The position numbers were made by a program, and so were the translations under genes. A model generated the notes under the pieces. It was not told where the DNA came from and searched no databases. It was given only the letters and a program-made list of their open reading frames with translations. Below are positions 35,541 through 48,400 of a stretch of DNA of 64,000 nucleotides, in pieces; positions within the stretch are counted from its first letter, which is position 1; each line of letters opens with the position of its first letter. The stretch is from positions 15,321,501 to 15,385,500 of the forward strand of contig NC_088303.1 in the NCBI RefSeq assembly GCF_032854445.1, written 5' to 3'. The stretch comes from Liolophura sinensis. Taxonomy: Eukaryota; Mollusca; Polyplacophora; Chitonida; Chitonidae.

Positions 35541-38353
35541 TAGCCTTATTCATGTCATTTAGTACTTTCCAAATAAGTCTAATAGTATTCAGTTTATTGT
35601 TGTATTAACTTACCATACAAAATCAATAAATCTAACAAACAGAATGTACCTGTTAAAGCATAATTCATTTTAAATCAGGTAAAGTGGAATGTTCATGTAG
35701 ATGGTTGTATATTCAGTCTAACTAGAATCATACATATGATCTGATTTTAATTAATTAGATTGGGTTGCACGTTACACTGTCTGCATTGTACGGCTCAATC
35801 TCATTGACATATTGCACCAAATATATCACAAAAGAACTATCAGCTAAAAAGTAACAACAGGTCTCCAGGTGTCATCAAAGGGAATATGTGATTCATTAAA
35901 AGTGTGCCTTAATTGTGAATGTAACAGTACAAGTATATGCCAAATACACAAGACATTTGCTTTACTGATGTATATGTGCATCCAATATTCTCGCTTATCT
36001 TTGTGGGAGAACAAGTTATTGAAACTAATGTTTAGCTGGTAATGGCAATGAAAATAAACTTATTTTGGCACATCAAATTCTTTCAGGGTTGTATGTTGTA
36101 AACCATTTGAAGTAGGGTTACTAGGACAATATTTGCTTCATTTTTTTGCCAGAGGACCTGACGAGGACCTCTGGAATTTGGACCACCTTGTCATCCGCGA
36201 GGAATCGTGGTTCTAAGAAATCGCTCGGACAGAGGAAGCATAGTTGTGTTTGTCCTACACTTATGAACGTCGTTTGCACACACCATGTACTCTCACCGAC
36301 AGACAGTTAAATTCAAACTTAGAAGTACAGGGGCCACTTTCACAAATCTTCCGCAGGCATATTTCACCTAACTTTTATTTTATTAAAGATGTCTTAGGTT
36401 ATAGCACCAAAAGGCAACATAAATTATGAGAAAAGTTATGGAAATAAATTAAAGAATGTTTGTGAAAGTGTGACCAGACGCAGACAGACAGTCTCTACAA
36501 GCACTACCAGGTAATATTATACATGTATTTCTACAATGCTGTATTGTTAGCTTGGATACTGAACATTTACAACCATGGTGTAACAATTACGAGTCATCAG
36601 TCCTTCATGGCCTTGTCAGACCAAAAGACAAAAAAGGCAACTCGACAGACAGACATGTATTTAGACAGTATTGACATACCAGAGCAGATGAACCTGGGTG
36701 TAACAATCTGGACATTATTAAAATGGCACTTTCATACGAAAGAGAACTAACTTCTCAGATTATACAAAACAGTGGTTTAAACAAAACAGGAGATCAACAT
36801 ACAACAAAAAGTTGAAGATTACAACCTACAGACATGTAAGCGCGCGTTGCATGTCACGTGTCATGTGAATAGTATTTGCCTTAAAATCCGGCTCTGAAAA
36901 AATATATTTTAGAGGCACATGTAGCTAAAAGGTCATAAATAAAATATTACTTTTGTTCCTAAAACTCATATTCTTTCAGTAGGATATCACCCTACATTCC
37001 AACAAGCCTTTAAACTACTATTCAAAGATGATGGAACTCGGAATCCGGCAAAGTGATTAAATTAATTTAGTCATGCATGGTCGGTATTTGATATCGCATA
37101 CATGTACATTTAAAATCTGCACTTAAAAAGCACCAATATTTAGTTTACAGGGCATAGGAAAACAGGACAGTCCTGACTTTCGTGAAACATGACCCAAGAC
37201 AAAACTGAACCTGGAAATATCCCAACGTATTCCGCAGAGAAAAACTGACTTCATACAACATGACCACTAGAAGTCTGATGGAACAGAATCATGGAAGAAC
37301 AAATACAACGAATACTACAGGTGCCGTATTTCCAGGTTTTGAATTTTGCTGTGTACTTACATGTATATACATAGTAACTATTTAAAAACAATATGAAAGG
37401 GGAATATGTTGAATTTCAGCAGTTTCTGAACAATGACAATTGCATGGAAGTCGAGTGTACTATTAGACACGTAGCACAATCATACACACTTCACCATGTA
37501 CGATTTATCACAGTTTTCAAATTAAGTATGTATATGAACTATTGTAATACTACATGTGCATGTATGTATACTTCTTTGCCAATATATCACAAAATATATC
37601 AATTTCCAAACACACTTTTATCACATGAAAATTTAATGGAGTTTCATTAAGAAAACATTGCGTTTTACATACTGAAGGTGCTCCATGGTAATCTAAAATA
37701 GTGGATACTTGGTCACCATGATTGATCACATGGTGATGTCATCAAAAAGGTAGTAAAACTCACGTAAAACCCAGTTATGCTCTTTATATGTAAGATGTGC
37801 TTTCTCATTGGTGAGTCAGCCGAAATATACATAGTAAATATAAATGGACATTTTGAATAGGAAAAGATGAATGAATGATTATATTATGATATGGGTTAAC
37901 ACCACTTCAGCAAATATTGCTATCGTATCACATAAATACTGGTGTGTTAATCATGGGTGAGTCTGTCAGAATCCCATCACCGAAACACGTACATGTCATA
38001 ATCAGAAAAAACCTTAATTCTCATCTCTGGGTGTTTTACACTCAATGTGAATGTGAAGAATGTGAAACATTTTTTGATGTACAGGTATTTGTGTTTTGAG
38101 CGATGGTACTCTGAGACATGTCAATAAAATCTTGAAAGTCAACCATATTGCTGGAGGAAACAGCATTTCCAGAGGAAACCAAGCACTTTGAGGAAACCAA
38201 ACCTTTCCATTAGAATGCACTTTGCCGAGCTCACAACAACTATGCACTCTTTACTACTATCTGTCCATGTGTTTTCATTACTCATAAACCACCCTGTTGC
38301 TTTCCAACAAAATAATCCCAAGTGTAAAGCACCCAGTAACTGAAATAAATGTG

Positions 38354-38354
<1 letters not shown>

Positions 38355-38394
<40 letters not shown>
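38355..38394. repeat. (TA)n microsatellite
   Basis: A 40-bp run of TA with one C interruption. Confidence 0.95.
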
Positions 38395-38397
<3 letters not shown>

Positions 38398-39046
38398 ATA
38401 TGTATCTCAACTTGATTTTTTTTCCTACTTTCCAGGCTTGCTGGACAACCCACGCATACATGAAGTGCTGGAAGTGTGCTCAATATGAATCTGAAAACAT
38501 CAAAGATGGCAAACACCTCATCTAAAACAGAGTGAAACATCCTTAGTCAAGGGGGCTGAATCCAGAGTTATCCACATTAATGTACAATAGTCTTTCTCAC
38601 ATTTCCTTCCAGTCCTCTAGGCAGTAATGAGTATCACAGAAGATGAACAAATACTGTACAGTATGTGATAAAATGCTGGCTTATGTACATGCAATTCTCT
38701 TCATTATAAGGCCAAGTATACACATGCACACGCATTCATATGCATGTAACTATATGTACACAATCATGTGACTGCGCATATCACATCATCGCATCACATT
38801 TTTCATCACGCCATGAATCAATACATTATGCCAGCCAAAGTCATGCCATGAATCCATGCGTAATGCCATGTTGGTCACAAGCAGTCTTGTCCAGAGAACC
38901 ACAAATTTAGGAAAAGCCTGGACTTCTGCTAGATGGTGTGATTTCTCCTCCATTCTCAAAATGTAAAGCATACTCACCTACATGTAGGACAAATATATTC
39001 ATCCCAGGTGATCTTCACGATAAAAATAAATGACTGAAAATTGGCA

Positions 39047-39466
39047 TCACTTTTTCCCCAATAACATTGTGATTCTTCTCCTGTTCTCTGCAATGCTTTT
39101 CCCCTTCAGTTTACCTGATGGCTTGGCTGGGCTTTTCTCAAACTCCATGTTGATGTTAGTGGAGGTTACATCAAGGCCACCCGTTGCCAATTTTCTGAAT
39201 CTATCTGGAGAGCCAATCAGACCAAAATTCTGGCTGCTCCTTCCTGATAGGTTAGCTGTACCGTTTCTATGATTGGATGGCGTCACACTGCCTGCAGATT
39301 GCTTACTGGGCCTCTAGAATGATTGCCAGGTGTGATACTTCCTTCTGATTGGTTAGTCTGTGGTCTGCTTTGGGATGATGGCTGAATCCTGAACCATTAC
39401 TTCCTGTGCTCTCCAATCTGATTGGTTTGTTGGGACTAGAGCTATTACTCATACTGCTGTAGCCCC
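39047..39466 (-). CDS. LEKR1: LEKR1-like terminal exon with two apparent frame breaks
   Basis: Acceptor TCTTTCCAG|GGGGCTAC. The spliced frame reads GGYSSMSNSSSPNKPIRLES and so on but stops at TAA 39305-39303. A second frame picks up SSQSRPQTNQSEGSITPGNH near 39380-39320. A third reads SAGSVTPSNHRNGTANLSGR and continues in good coding style to ..RRRITMLLGKK and TGA at 39049-39047. The parallel GSITPGNH/GSVTPSNH motifs suggest one original frame broken by two single-base losses, either real or assembly errors. Confidence 0.7.
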
Positions 39467-42400
39467 CTGGAAAGAACAAATGAAGTATTACTAAAACCAT
39501 ATGTGAACTCCAAAACCAAGTTGGTGGTGTCCAGTGACACAGAAACTGTTCTGCTCATTACTGCAGATAGAGATTGTGTAATGTCTTTGTTTTCTGCTTG
39601 CATTTTTTTTTTATGTGAAGTTAAGATGTACAAGAAAACAATGTTGATCAGATTAACAGCATCATATCAATGTGGCTTGCCAGCCTCTACAAATGGAAGC
39701 ATGGAGCCTCCTTCCTACTGTACAGAAATAACAATAATTTCAACAGTAATACAAGTGATCAGGAATACTCAGAGCCATGATAGCTGGTATTGTTTTTGTG
39801 GGCAAAGGGCACTGCTGTTCCATGGGTTAAAAATATTTGCTTCTGTTAATGTAGAGCTTATGAGCCTCATTATTCAGATGTATACTGATTGACACACATT
39901 GATATGCAACACATATACATTCATTTGGTGAATTTTTGATATAATCAAGGCAATACAAATATTGAAACAAACATGAGTGATGAAGACATATTCTCTTCAG
40001 ACAATACTCTGTACATTCCTGAACGATGAACTTTTTTTTTTCCTTCCATAGTAAACAACTTTCAGTTCTACTGGTTTGTTTTCATATCAACTGCATTTGA
40101 AGTTTGTTTTGCGTTATCAAAGTGTTTCAGTATGGAATGTATGGCAAAGTTTGTACTGGTAGGTATACATGTACATGTAGAAGTAGAGACTCACCTGGAG
40201 TCTTCTGAGGGCCAGGAGCTGCTCTCTGGCCCTCACTCAGAGCTTCAGTCAACTCAAACCTCTCCTCACACTCTTTCCTCACCGTCTCTTGTAAAAAACA
40301 ACACCTGTAAGATGAAAACAAGCATAGTAAGCTTACTGTCATGACTATTCACAATTCCTGTAACATACACTGTTTACTGAAATGATTCTTGCTGTTTGGT
40401 CTTGGCAAATTTGCCTCCTGGTCTGAGCTAGCGACAGTCCTTGATCTGTAACTTGTCATGTTCAAGACAAACACCAAGTTTTCAATTCAATATGACCAAC
40501 CATTTAAAAAAATATCCAAACAGGGCAAAACCACACCAATTCAACTAAAAATGGAAAGAAATTTGGCCAAAACTTGATAGGACACAAAGGGCAAACCTTT
40601 GTCCATCATGCGTTAAAACAGCACAAGACTTGAACTGGGCCTGTAAAATGTCCTGGTCGTATATTTATTTATTTTATTGGTGTTTTACGCTTTACTCGAG
40701 AATATTTCACTTATACGATGGCAGACAGCATTATAGTGAGAGGAAAGACCATGCACAGGTTGCTGGAAGATCTTCCCACGTATGGCCGGAGAGGAAAATG
40801 TCAAGATGAAACCATGTACCAATTTCAGCTAGAGTTCAGGTGAACATAACATACGCTTCACAACAAATGCAATTGTTGAAATTTATACAAGAATAATTGT
40901 TTGAAATTTATACAAGAATACCAGCAGCACTGTGGTGAGTATAACCCCTGAGGGGAATCTTCATATGTGTTGATGATAGGTATGTGGTTACCATGACAAC
41001 TTCGCAAGTGGACAAATGTGTCCACCACAAATGAAAACTTTATGCAGAACACAGCTGAAGCTGTATCCCAGACATAAGGAAAACAGCTACCCGGTTACCA
41101 TGACAACCACAAAAATGTCATGTATGTATGTATCGACCAAAAATTGAAACTCAATGTGGAAAACTGTTAGAGTTATATCTCGGACATGAAATTGTATCTA
41201 TTGATATAGTATATATAGGGGAAATGGGTGATCTGGTAACCATGACAACCGCGGTAACAAACAAATGTGGGATGCGACACACCGTCATCTGTGTATGTAT
41301 CCACCAAAAATTAAAACTCTATGAAATAAACAGTTGGAGTCATAGCCCAGACCCGAAATCATATCTATTTATATAGTATATATAAGGAAAATTGTTACCA
41401 TGACGACCAAGAAAATTGACAAATGTGAGTTACGACACATCGTCATGTGTGCATCTATGTATCCACCAAAAATTAAAACTCTATGTTGGAGTTATAGCCC
41501 GAACACGAATACAGACGGAGAAAATCACTATAACATAAAATGCTCGGCCTATTGGCGAGGAGTATAATAAAATGAAGAACTAACAGACAAGGGGTAACCC
41601 TCAAGTCCCTTCCAGCTGAGGTGTCATAAATATGGAATTACGGACAAGTATAGCTCCATATATGTAGATGCCATGCAGTTAGGTAGCATTGTCCAATCTA
41701 CAGTTTGGCACAAGTGCTAAATACATATCTAATTAATAAGAAACTGTTATAATTTGAAACGGACTGAAGATCTGAACATAATAATCTCACATTATTTGGT
41801 GGAGTTAGCTTGTTAAAAGACAGGTAAGAAAAAGACAGGCCTAACCTCAGCCTCAATGTGCTCGATGGAAAGTAACTGGGCAGTAAATATATGCTATCTT
41901 TTTATACATTTTAATCCCAAAAAATCTGTACAGCACATGAAAGACCCCAAAGAAAAATGTATGTCAAACTAAAATTCTTGTTTTTTCTTTCTACTGAAAT
42001 TGGTCAAGCAATATAGCTATAACCATGGACCTACTTCTTGTGATTTACTGTCAAGTTGTTGTTGCACAGCTTTGACTTCCTGTTGATAATTCAGTAAGCT
42101 ATCCTTTGTATCCAATAGCTCCTCCTTCAATGACAACACCTTATCTTCACCTCCTGTCCCAGCTTTGGCTAAAACAGACAAGTGTAGATGCTTTCATTAT
42201 ACAATTACAATGTATAATATCAAATGACTGCATTGCAGTACAATTTTTTTTTCTTTTTTTTTTTGATATCCTTTGAAAAATGTTTATTGCTCCAGTTTAA
42301 GCACCCACTTTGTCTTTAACTATTAGTTTTGAGAAATTTAGAAATTTTAACTTAAATGTGCCACAATTTACTTGTACACTGATATGATATGTTCTTCACA

Positions 42401-45400
42401 TGTATTTATCAATACCATAAGTTCAATTTATTTCATTTATCTCTAGAGATGCCATTTCTGTTTAAATCTCTGATAGGAAGACACAGCTGATCAAACGCAT
42501 ATTAAATGGATGTCATTAAACAAGGAAAAGTGCTGGTTATATATACCAAGTCTCTCCTCCAAGTCGCGTATGATGGATTTGAGATTTTCTATTTCCTTCC
42601 TCAGTTTGGTTTCTGTCTCAGCCGCTCTGTTTTTAAGGTCATCCAACAGTTTTTGATGATCTGCTCCTGCCGACCTCAGCTGAGATTCCAGGTCCCCTAT
42701 CTGAACTTTGTACTATCAGGGAAGGAACACAACATAGCACAATCATGACAACAGAATGGGAAAATACCAGACAGAATCACAAACAGATGCTGAGTTGTGT
42801 TAATAAAACATCTACGTCCCCTTTTTGTGTAAAGTACATTTCCATATACATGTACATAACACATACAGAACAGCATGTTTCCTGAATGGAAAACAGTCAA
42901 GTACAAACCCTGTTCCATAAAGAAAACAAGAAGGGAATAAAAGAGAACAATGCATCCACATATGCAAAACTTAATCAGATCTTGTGAGTGAGGAGCATGT
43001 GTGTGCCAAACTGGGAAACCTCTTCTTGAATAGTTTTGGAGAAAACTATTTTCACAAAATAGCACAAAAGTTTAAAAACACCAGACATACCAGAATGAAA
43101 AGCACCAGAAGTCCAAAAAGTATAAAATCCTGTTCCACAAAAGCTCAAAGTATTTTACAGTTTAAGGCAACCAAATGATAGGCAAGGCAGGAATCCATAT
43201 GTTAATGTTAAGACTACTATTATTTCCAAACTGACTAAACAACAAAAAATAGGTATCAAATATAGGATGCAATGGATGTAACATGTATCACCAGATACAC
43301 CGTGCCACTTTACTTTTACCATTCTTATTCAAAAACCAATTCATCATTAAAGACTTACCTTGTTTTCTTTCTCTTTGTACTTTTCTAAATATTCCTGTAG
43401 AAGTTCTCTGTGTTTCTGTTTCTCAATCTGCATTTCCTACAAAAAAAGAAAGACAATGAAAAACTAAACCCTGATGTGCATAGAATAATATATTTAGAGG
43501 AGCTAACTCAAAGAGTAGATCTTGGTGGTAAAAGAAATGAAACCTGCGGCCTCTGTGAGTTAGGCTATCATTTGTACTTAAAGTAAAAGAAAGCTAAAAT
43601 ATAAAGCAAAGTTCATCATACAGACAACTGAAAACTGTGGGTAAAAATACTTTCATTTATTTTTTTAGATTTCTTTGAAAAGTGTTGAAAGGAATTCAAA
43701 TATCTGAATTCTATGATGGGCTTTATTGGCCCTACTGATGGTGTCTTGGAACTCTCACTTCAATCTTTTTTTCCTGATGTTCACCAGAAGGAAGAAATGT
43801 TTGAGATGATTATTTCAGTAATGTTTTACTCATGGGTAAAAAGAGTTATTACAACATTCAGTGTTGTAATTAGAGTTGGAGAAACTTCTGTGATGTCAGA
43901 GTTCCCAAACACGGGTGGTATGGTCCATAAATCCCACCTTAGAATTCAAACATTTAAACGCCTTTAACTTTCTTCCCAAAAGCCTAAAAAAATAAATGAG
44001 AGTATATTTATGCATAGTTTTAAGTGATCTATTAAGTGATGCCTACTTTGATTTGCAGAGGTCTTTTCCTTTTACACCAGCAGCCAAATCAAACAATATT
44101 TGGAGCAGGTATAGAACAAAAACAAAAGGCTTACAGAAAGGCAGACACACTGACAATCTCAAATTATTCCTCACTTTTCGCAAAAGCCACATTTGCTTGT
44201 AGATATGTGAGTTCAAAAGAATCCAAACAGCTGTAGTCAGATGGCACTGTAATTTTGAGCAACTTTTCTCCATCTACATGCTTGTGAATATTTTTGAGGC
44301 AGACATTTTAACATCCTATAACTGTCTCTTTGCACACAAATCAGCAACACAGCTGAAGAATTATACACAGAGAATCAAGCACGGAGAATCAAACTGGGCT
44401 GCGCTTACCAATATTAATTACTTAATGCCTAACGGGACTCTCACCAATCATACCAACCATGGACCATGATCTCTGCAAGGTTCATATTTCAACAACAATT
44501 CCTCCACAATTCCGATAGAAGGCCAGATAGAAGGGAGTCCTACCAGAATAAAGTTTTCCTTTAACTTCTCCTCCAAAGCTGTCATATCTGAATTGTGCCT
44601 CTCCCTTTCTTTCTTCAGAGCAGCTTCCAACTGAAAAAAATATCAAAGCCACCATTCAATCATGTGCATGAATAAAGTAGCTTAAAGTAGGACATTTTGT
44701 TTGATTCATTTTAACACACTAGACTATTGCATTTCTATCTCGAAAGTCGAGTTCACATGTCGTGGAATCCAGGGTCATTCTGCTGGAAAGCACAGAACAA
44801 TTTAAACCATCACTGAACCTTTGTAATACTACATGTTACTAACTGTATGCTGTGTTTTCAATCAATTTTACTTACCTTCTCTGGCCATTTTTCGGCCTCA
44901 AACATTTTATTCTTAAAACTCTCCTTGAGTTCAGATATTCTGTTTTGGTGAGCCTCTATCATTAGTTCCCTGCAGATGTAAAGCAAGAGACATTGTATTT
45001 TTATTGCAGGCAAATCAAACTTAATGATTAACAATAAAGTAAGATAAATTTATCCATAAAAGCAAATAAATTTGACTTTTCTCCAAAACATCATTTCCCC
45101 AAATCAAGAAAAATTCAATTATGTACAGCCGAGCCTGCAAATAAGCATTCTGACCATGTCAGTCATCAAGATCCATATTGTCAGATATAACCAAGTGGTG
45201 CCTGACAAACTTGACATGTACAGATTCACACAGTGAATCTTCGAAGCATTACCTGGATTGACAAGGTTTTGAAATTTGTCAGCCATGTCTTAAAAAGTTT
45301 TTTCCAGGTTTGGGTACAGCTATGTACTCTACCTTTCTGCTTTCAAGGCCTCCAAGTCCATCTGGGCTCTATCATATCGCCCTTTGAGTTCTTGTGTCTG

Positions 45401-48400
45401 ACCTTAAATTCACAAGTATTATGTCACATCACATATGATTCAATATCAACAGATTCCATCAAAAATACTACAGGTATCTGTAGGAATTATACGAGCTAGG
45501 AGATATAAAGAGATTTTGTGCATGTATCATTTAATTCAAGAATGACATACCCATATCCCAAAATATTTCACTTATATGGGGAGAGGAAATGAGTCAGACT
45601 AAAGCAAGCGTCAACCACTTTGAGATTAAATCCATCTTTTTACAAACAAAAGAATTATGTATCGGACATGCATTAATCAGTGTATAATTTAAACATACAC
45701 AGATTTCAGGCTGCCTGTTTACAAGATAATTAGCTTTCTTTGCTTCATTTGGTTTTTTTTTTGTTTTGTTTTTGTTTTTTGCATTGTGTTAAACAAATGT
45801 CAAGAGAGAACATTATTTGATACATTGAATGTCTGCCAAAAAAATAACTGTTACTGACTTATAGATATTGACGCCCTCCGCTGTATTTCCTTCTCAAGGT
45901 TCTGATGTTCCTGCAATTGATTGGACAGATCTTTGAACTGTTTCTGACTGACTTGCAGATCTTTTTGTCTCTGTTCTAATTCCCCATGCAACCTGAAAAC
46001 ACAACAAAAACTTTTAAAAGGCATAACAAATCAAACAGATGTTAAGTTAAAGATGTTTTGGATGTTATGGCATTCCATTTGGCATAAAACACTCAGAGTT
46101 GCCATCTTAAGACATGTACAGGCATATACTCTAACATTTATTGGCAACAAAGAGAATGTCTTGTATGAACTGGGGCCTTCACATCTGGCTCTCTGAATGC
46201 TGCCAATCCAATGCTAACCAATGTTGACCAATGATGGGTTGGCTATTTTTTTTTTGCACCTTCAAGTGAAGAGGTGTGCACCTGGTACCTGGTCAGTGTG
46301 TATGGATAGTGTTTTACTCCAGGCACTGAAGTTTCCTTTACCCCTAAACCGGACTGTCGGCAAAACAATGAAAAATATGTTGAACGCTGCATCAATTAAA
46401 TAAATAAATAAATTATTTTTGGATCACTAGAGATGAAAACCACTATTTACACATGGAGAAACAAACTGAATTCACCAATAATATGGACCCTCACCCCCCT
46501 CAAGGGTTTTATTATACTGATATGCTGAAGTGTCTGGAAAGTACAGTCACAGTCTGCTACATGTATACAAAGTTGCATTAAAATATTAGGATATAGAAGA
46601 GTGGCTGAAACTTGTAGTTGTTGAAACCTGTCTGTGTTGAGCATGGAAGTGTGCTCAAAAACTGTACTTGTTGAAACCTTCACTGTGAGAAGTATGGGAG
46701 TGTGGTTAGAAATTGTACTTGTTGAAACCTGCACTGTGAGGAGTATGGGAGCGTGGTTAGAAATTGTACTTGATGAAACCTGTACCGTGAGAAGTACGGG
46801 AGTGTGGAGAGAAATTGTACTTGTTGAAACCTCACTGTGAGGAGTAAGGGAGTGTGGTTAGAAATTGTACTTGTTGAAACCTGCACTGTGAGGAGTATGG
46901 GAGTGTGGCCAGAAATTGTTGAAACCTCAACTGTGAGGAGTATGGAAGTGTGGCTGGAAATTGCAGTTGTTGAAACCTGCACAATGAGGACAGAAACAAA
47001 AAGAAAGGAAAGACAAAAAAACCAGGGACACAAGGTAGAGCAGAAGTTATCAACAATAAAAACAGCTTTTAAAATACCAGTCACAGTGTTCACCAGACTA
47101 ACCTCTTAACTGCCTGTTCGTGGCTGGAAGTATTCTGTCGCAGCTGTGCATTCAGATTTTCAATGTCCTGATTTTTCACTCTGAAAAGAAATCCCCAAAA
47201 TATGGATAAAATAGAATTTATTTATTTATTTGATTGGTGTTTTATGCTGTACTCAAGACCATTTCACTTATATGACTGCGGCAACCATTATGGTGGAAGG
47301 AAACCGGGCAGAGCCCGGGGGAAACCCACGACCATTCGCAGGTTGCTGACAAGATAAAATACAAGAAATTTGTCACAACATAAAATACTTTATGTATGCA
47401 ATTTTACATTCTGTTATGTCAAGCCATAGAATCTGTTTTAAAAATCTATTTGACAAACAAATATTCAGCTATTTGCTTACAAAGTGTGATGTACGTTGTG
47501 GACATGTTTGTGTAAGACAACTGGTCTTTAGTGAATACAATACTGTGCAAACGGCCTTGTGAGTGTTGCTGATTGCCTAGCGCCTATAAACGCTACAAAC
47601 AATGAGGGTGAGGAATCTAGAAATTCCCATTTGACAGGGTTTCGTCCTGCACCTTGTGTGCCCGCAAATGAGTCATCCACTCCAACAAAGTACAGTACAA
47701 GCAGTCTAAGTACAGTCTGAGTGAGCAGTTGAGTTTCCTTACTTGACATTATCCTTAAACTGTTCCACCTCTAGGGTCAACATGCGCAAACTGGAAACAG
47801 ACTTCTCCATTTCTGCTGTTTTTTCTGTACAAAATACAAATATGTATCATAGACTAAATTTAACTGAGAGCATACATATATCTACTCAATCAAGATTAGA
47901 TGCAGGTACACGTGAGTTACCCTCACCATTTGGCACAGACCACCTTTATATGTACCTGGCATACAATTAGCATTGCATTAAATCTAGGCATCAAAACAGA
48001 CATTTGTTTACCAAATGAACTGGACGCACAAAATGTTCATAAATTTTAGAGTAGTGATAATATAAAAATTGGTAGTCATCAATAATGTGGACTGTGCTAC
48101 CCACTTTTGAGGATTGTGGAAGTTTGCCAGAAAATTGCAGCTACTGAATTTTTCTGCAATGTGAGGAGTATGAAAATGTAGAAGAAAATGGCAACTGTTG
48201 AAAACTTGGCAAATTATTTTATAAAACTGCACTGTGAGGAGTATGGAAGTGTGTCTAAAAATGCACTGTAACGAGCTTGCATGTGCGTCTGAAAACTGCA
48301 CTGTGACGAGCTTGCACATGCTTCTGAAAACGGCACTGTGACAAGCTTGCACGTGCTTCTGAAAACTGCACTGTGACGAGCTTGCACGTGCATCTGAAAA

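Larger units (their letters stand above)
34230..38995. other. Convergent intergenic region
   Basis: Lies between the 3' ends of the symporter (+) and the LEKR1-like gene (-). Apart from the 26-bp array at 35165-35540 and a TA microsatellite near 38355, I find only short open frames without recognisable domains (e.g. 36523-36750 and 37393-37650). Nothing here looks spliced or conserved. Confidence 0.5.
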
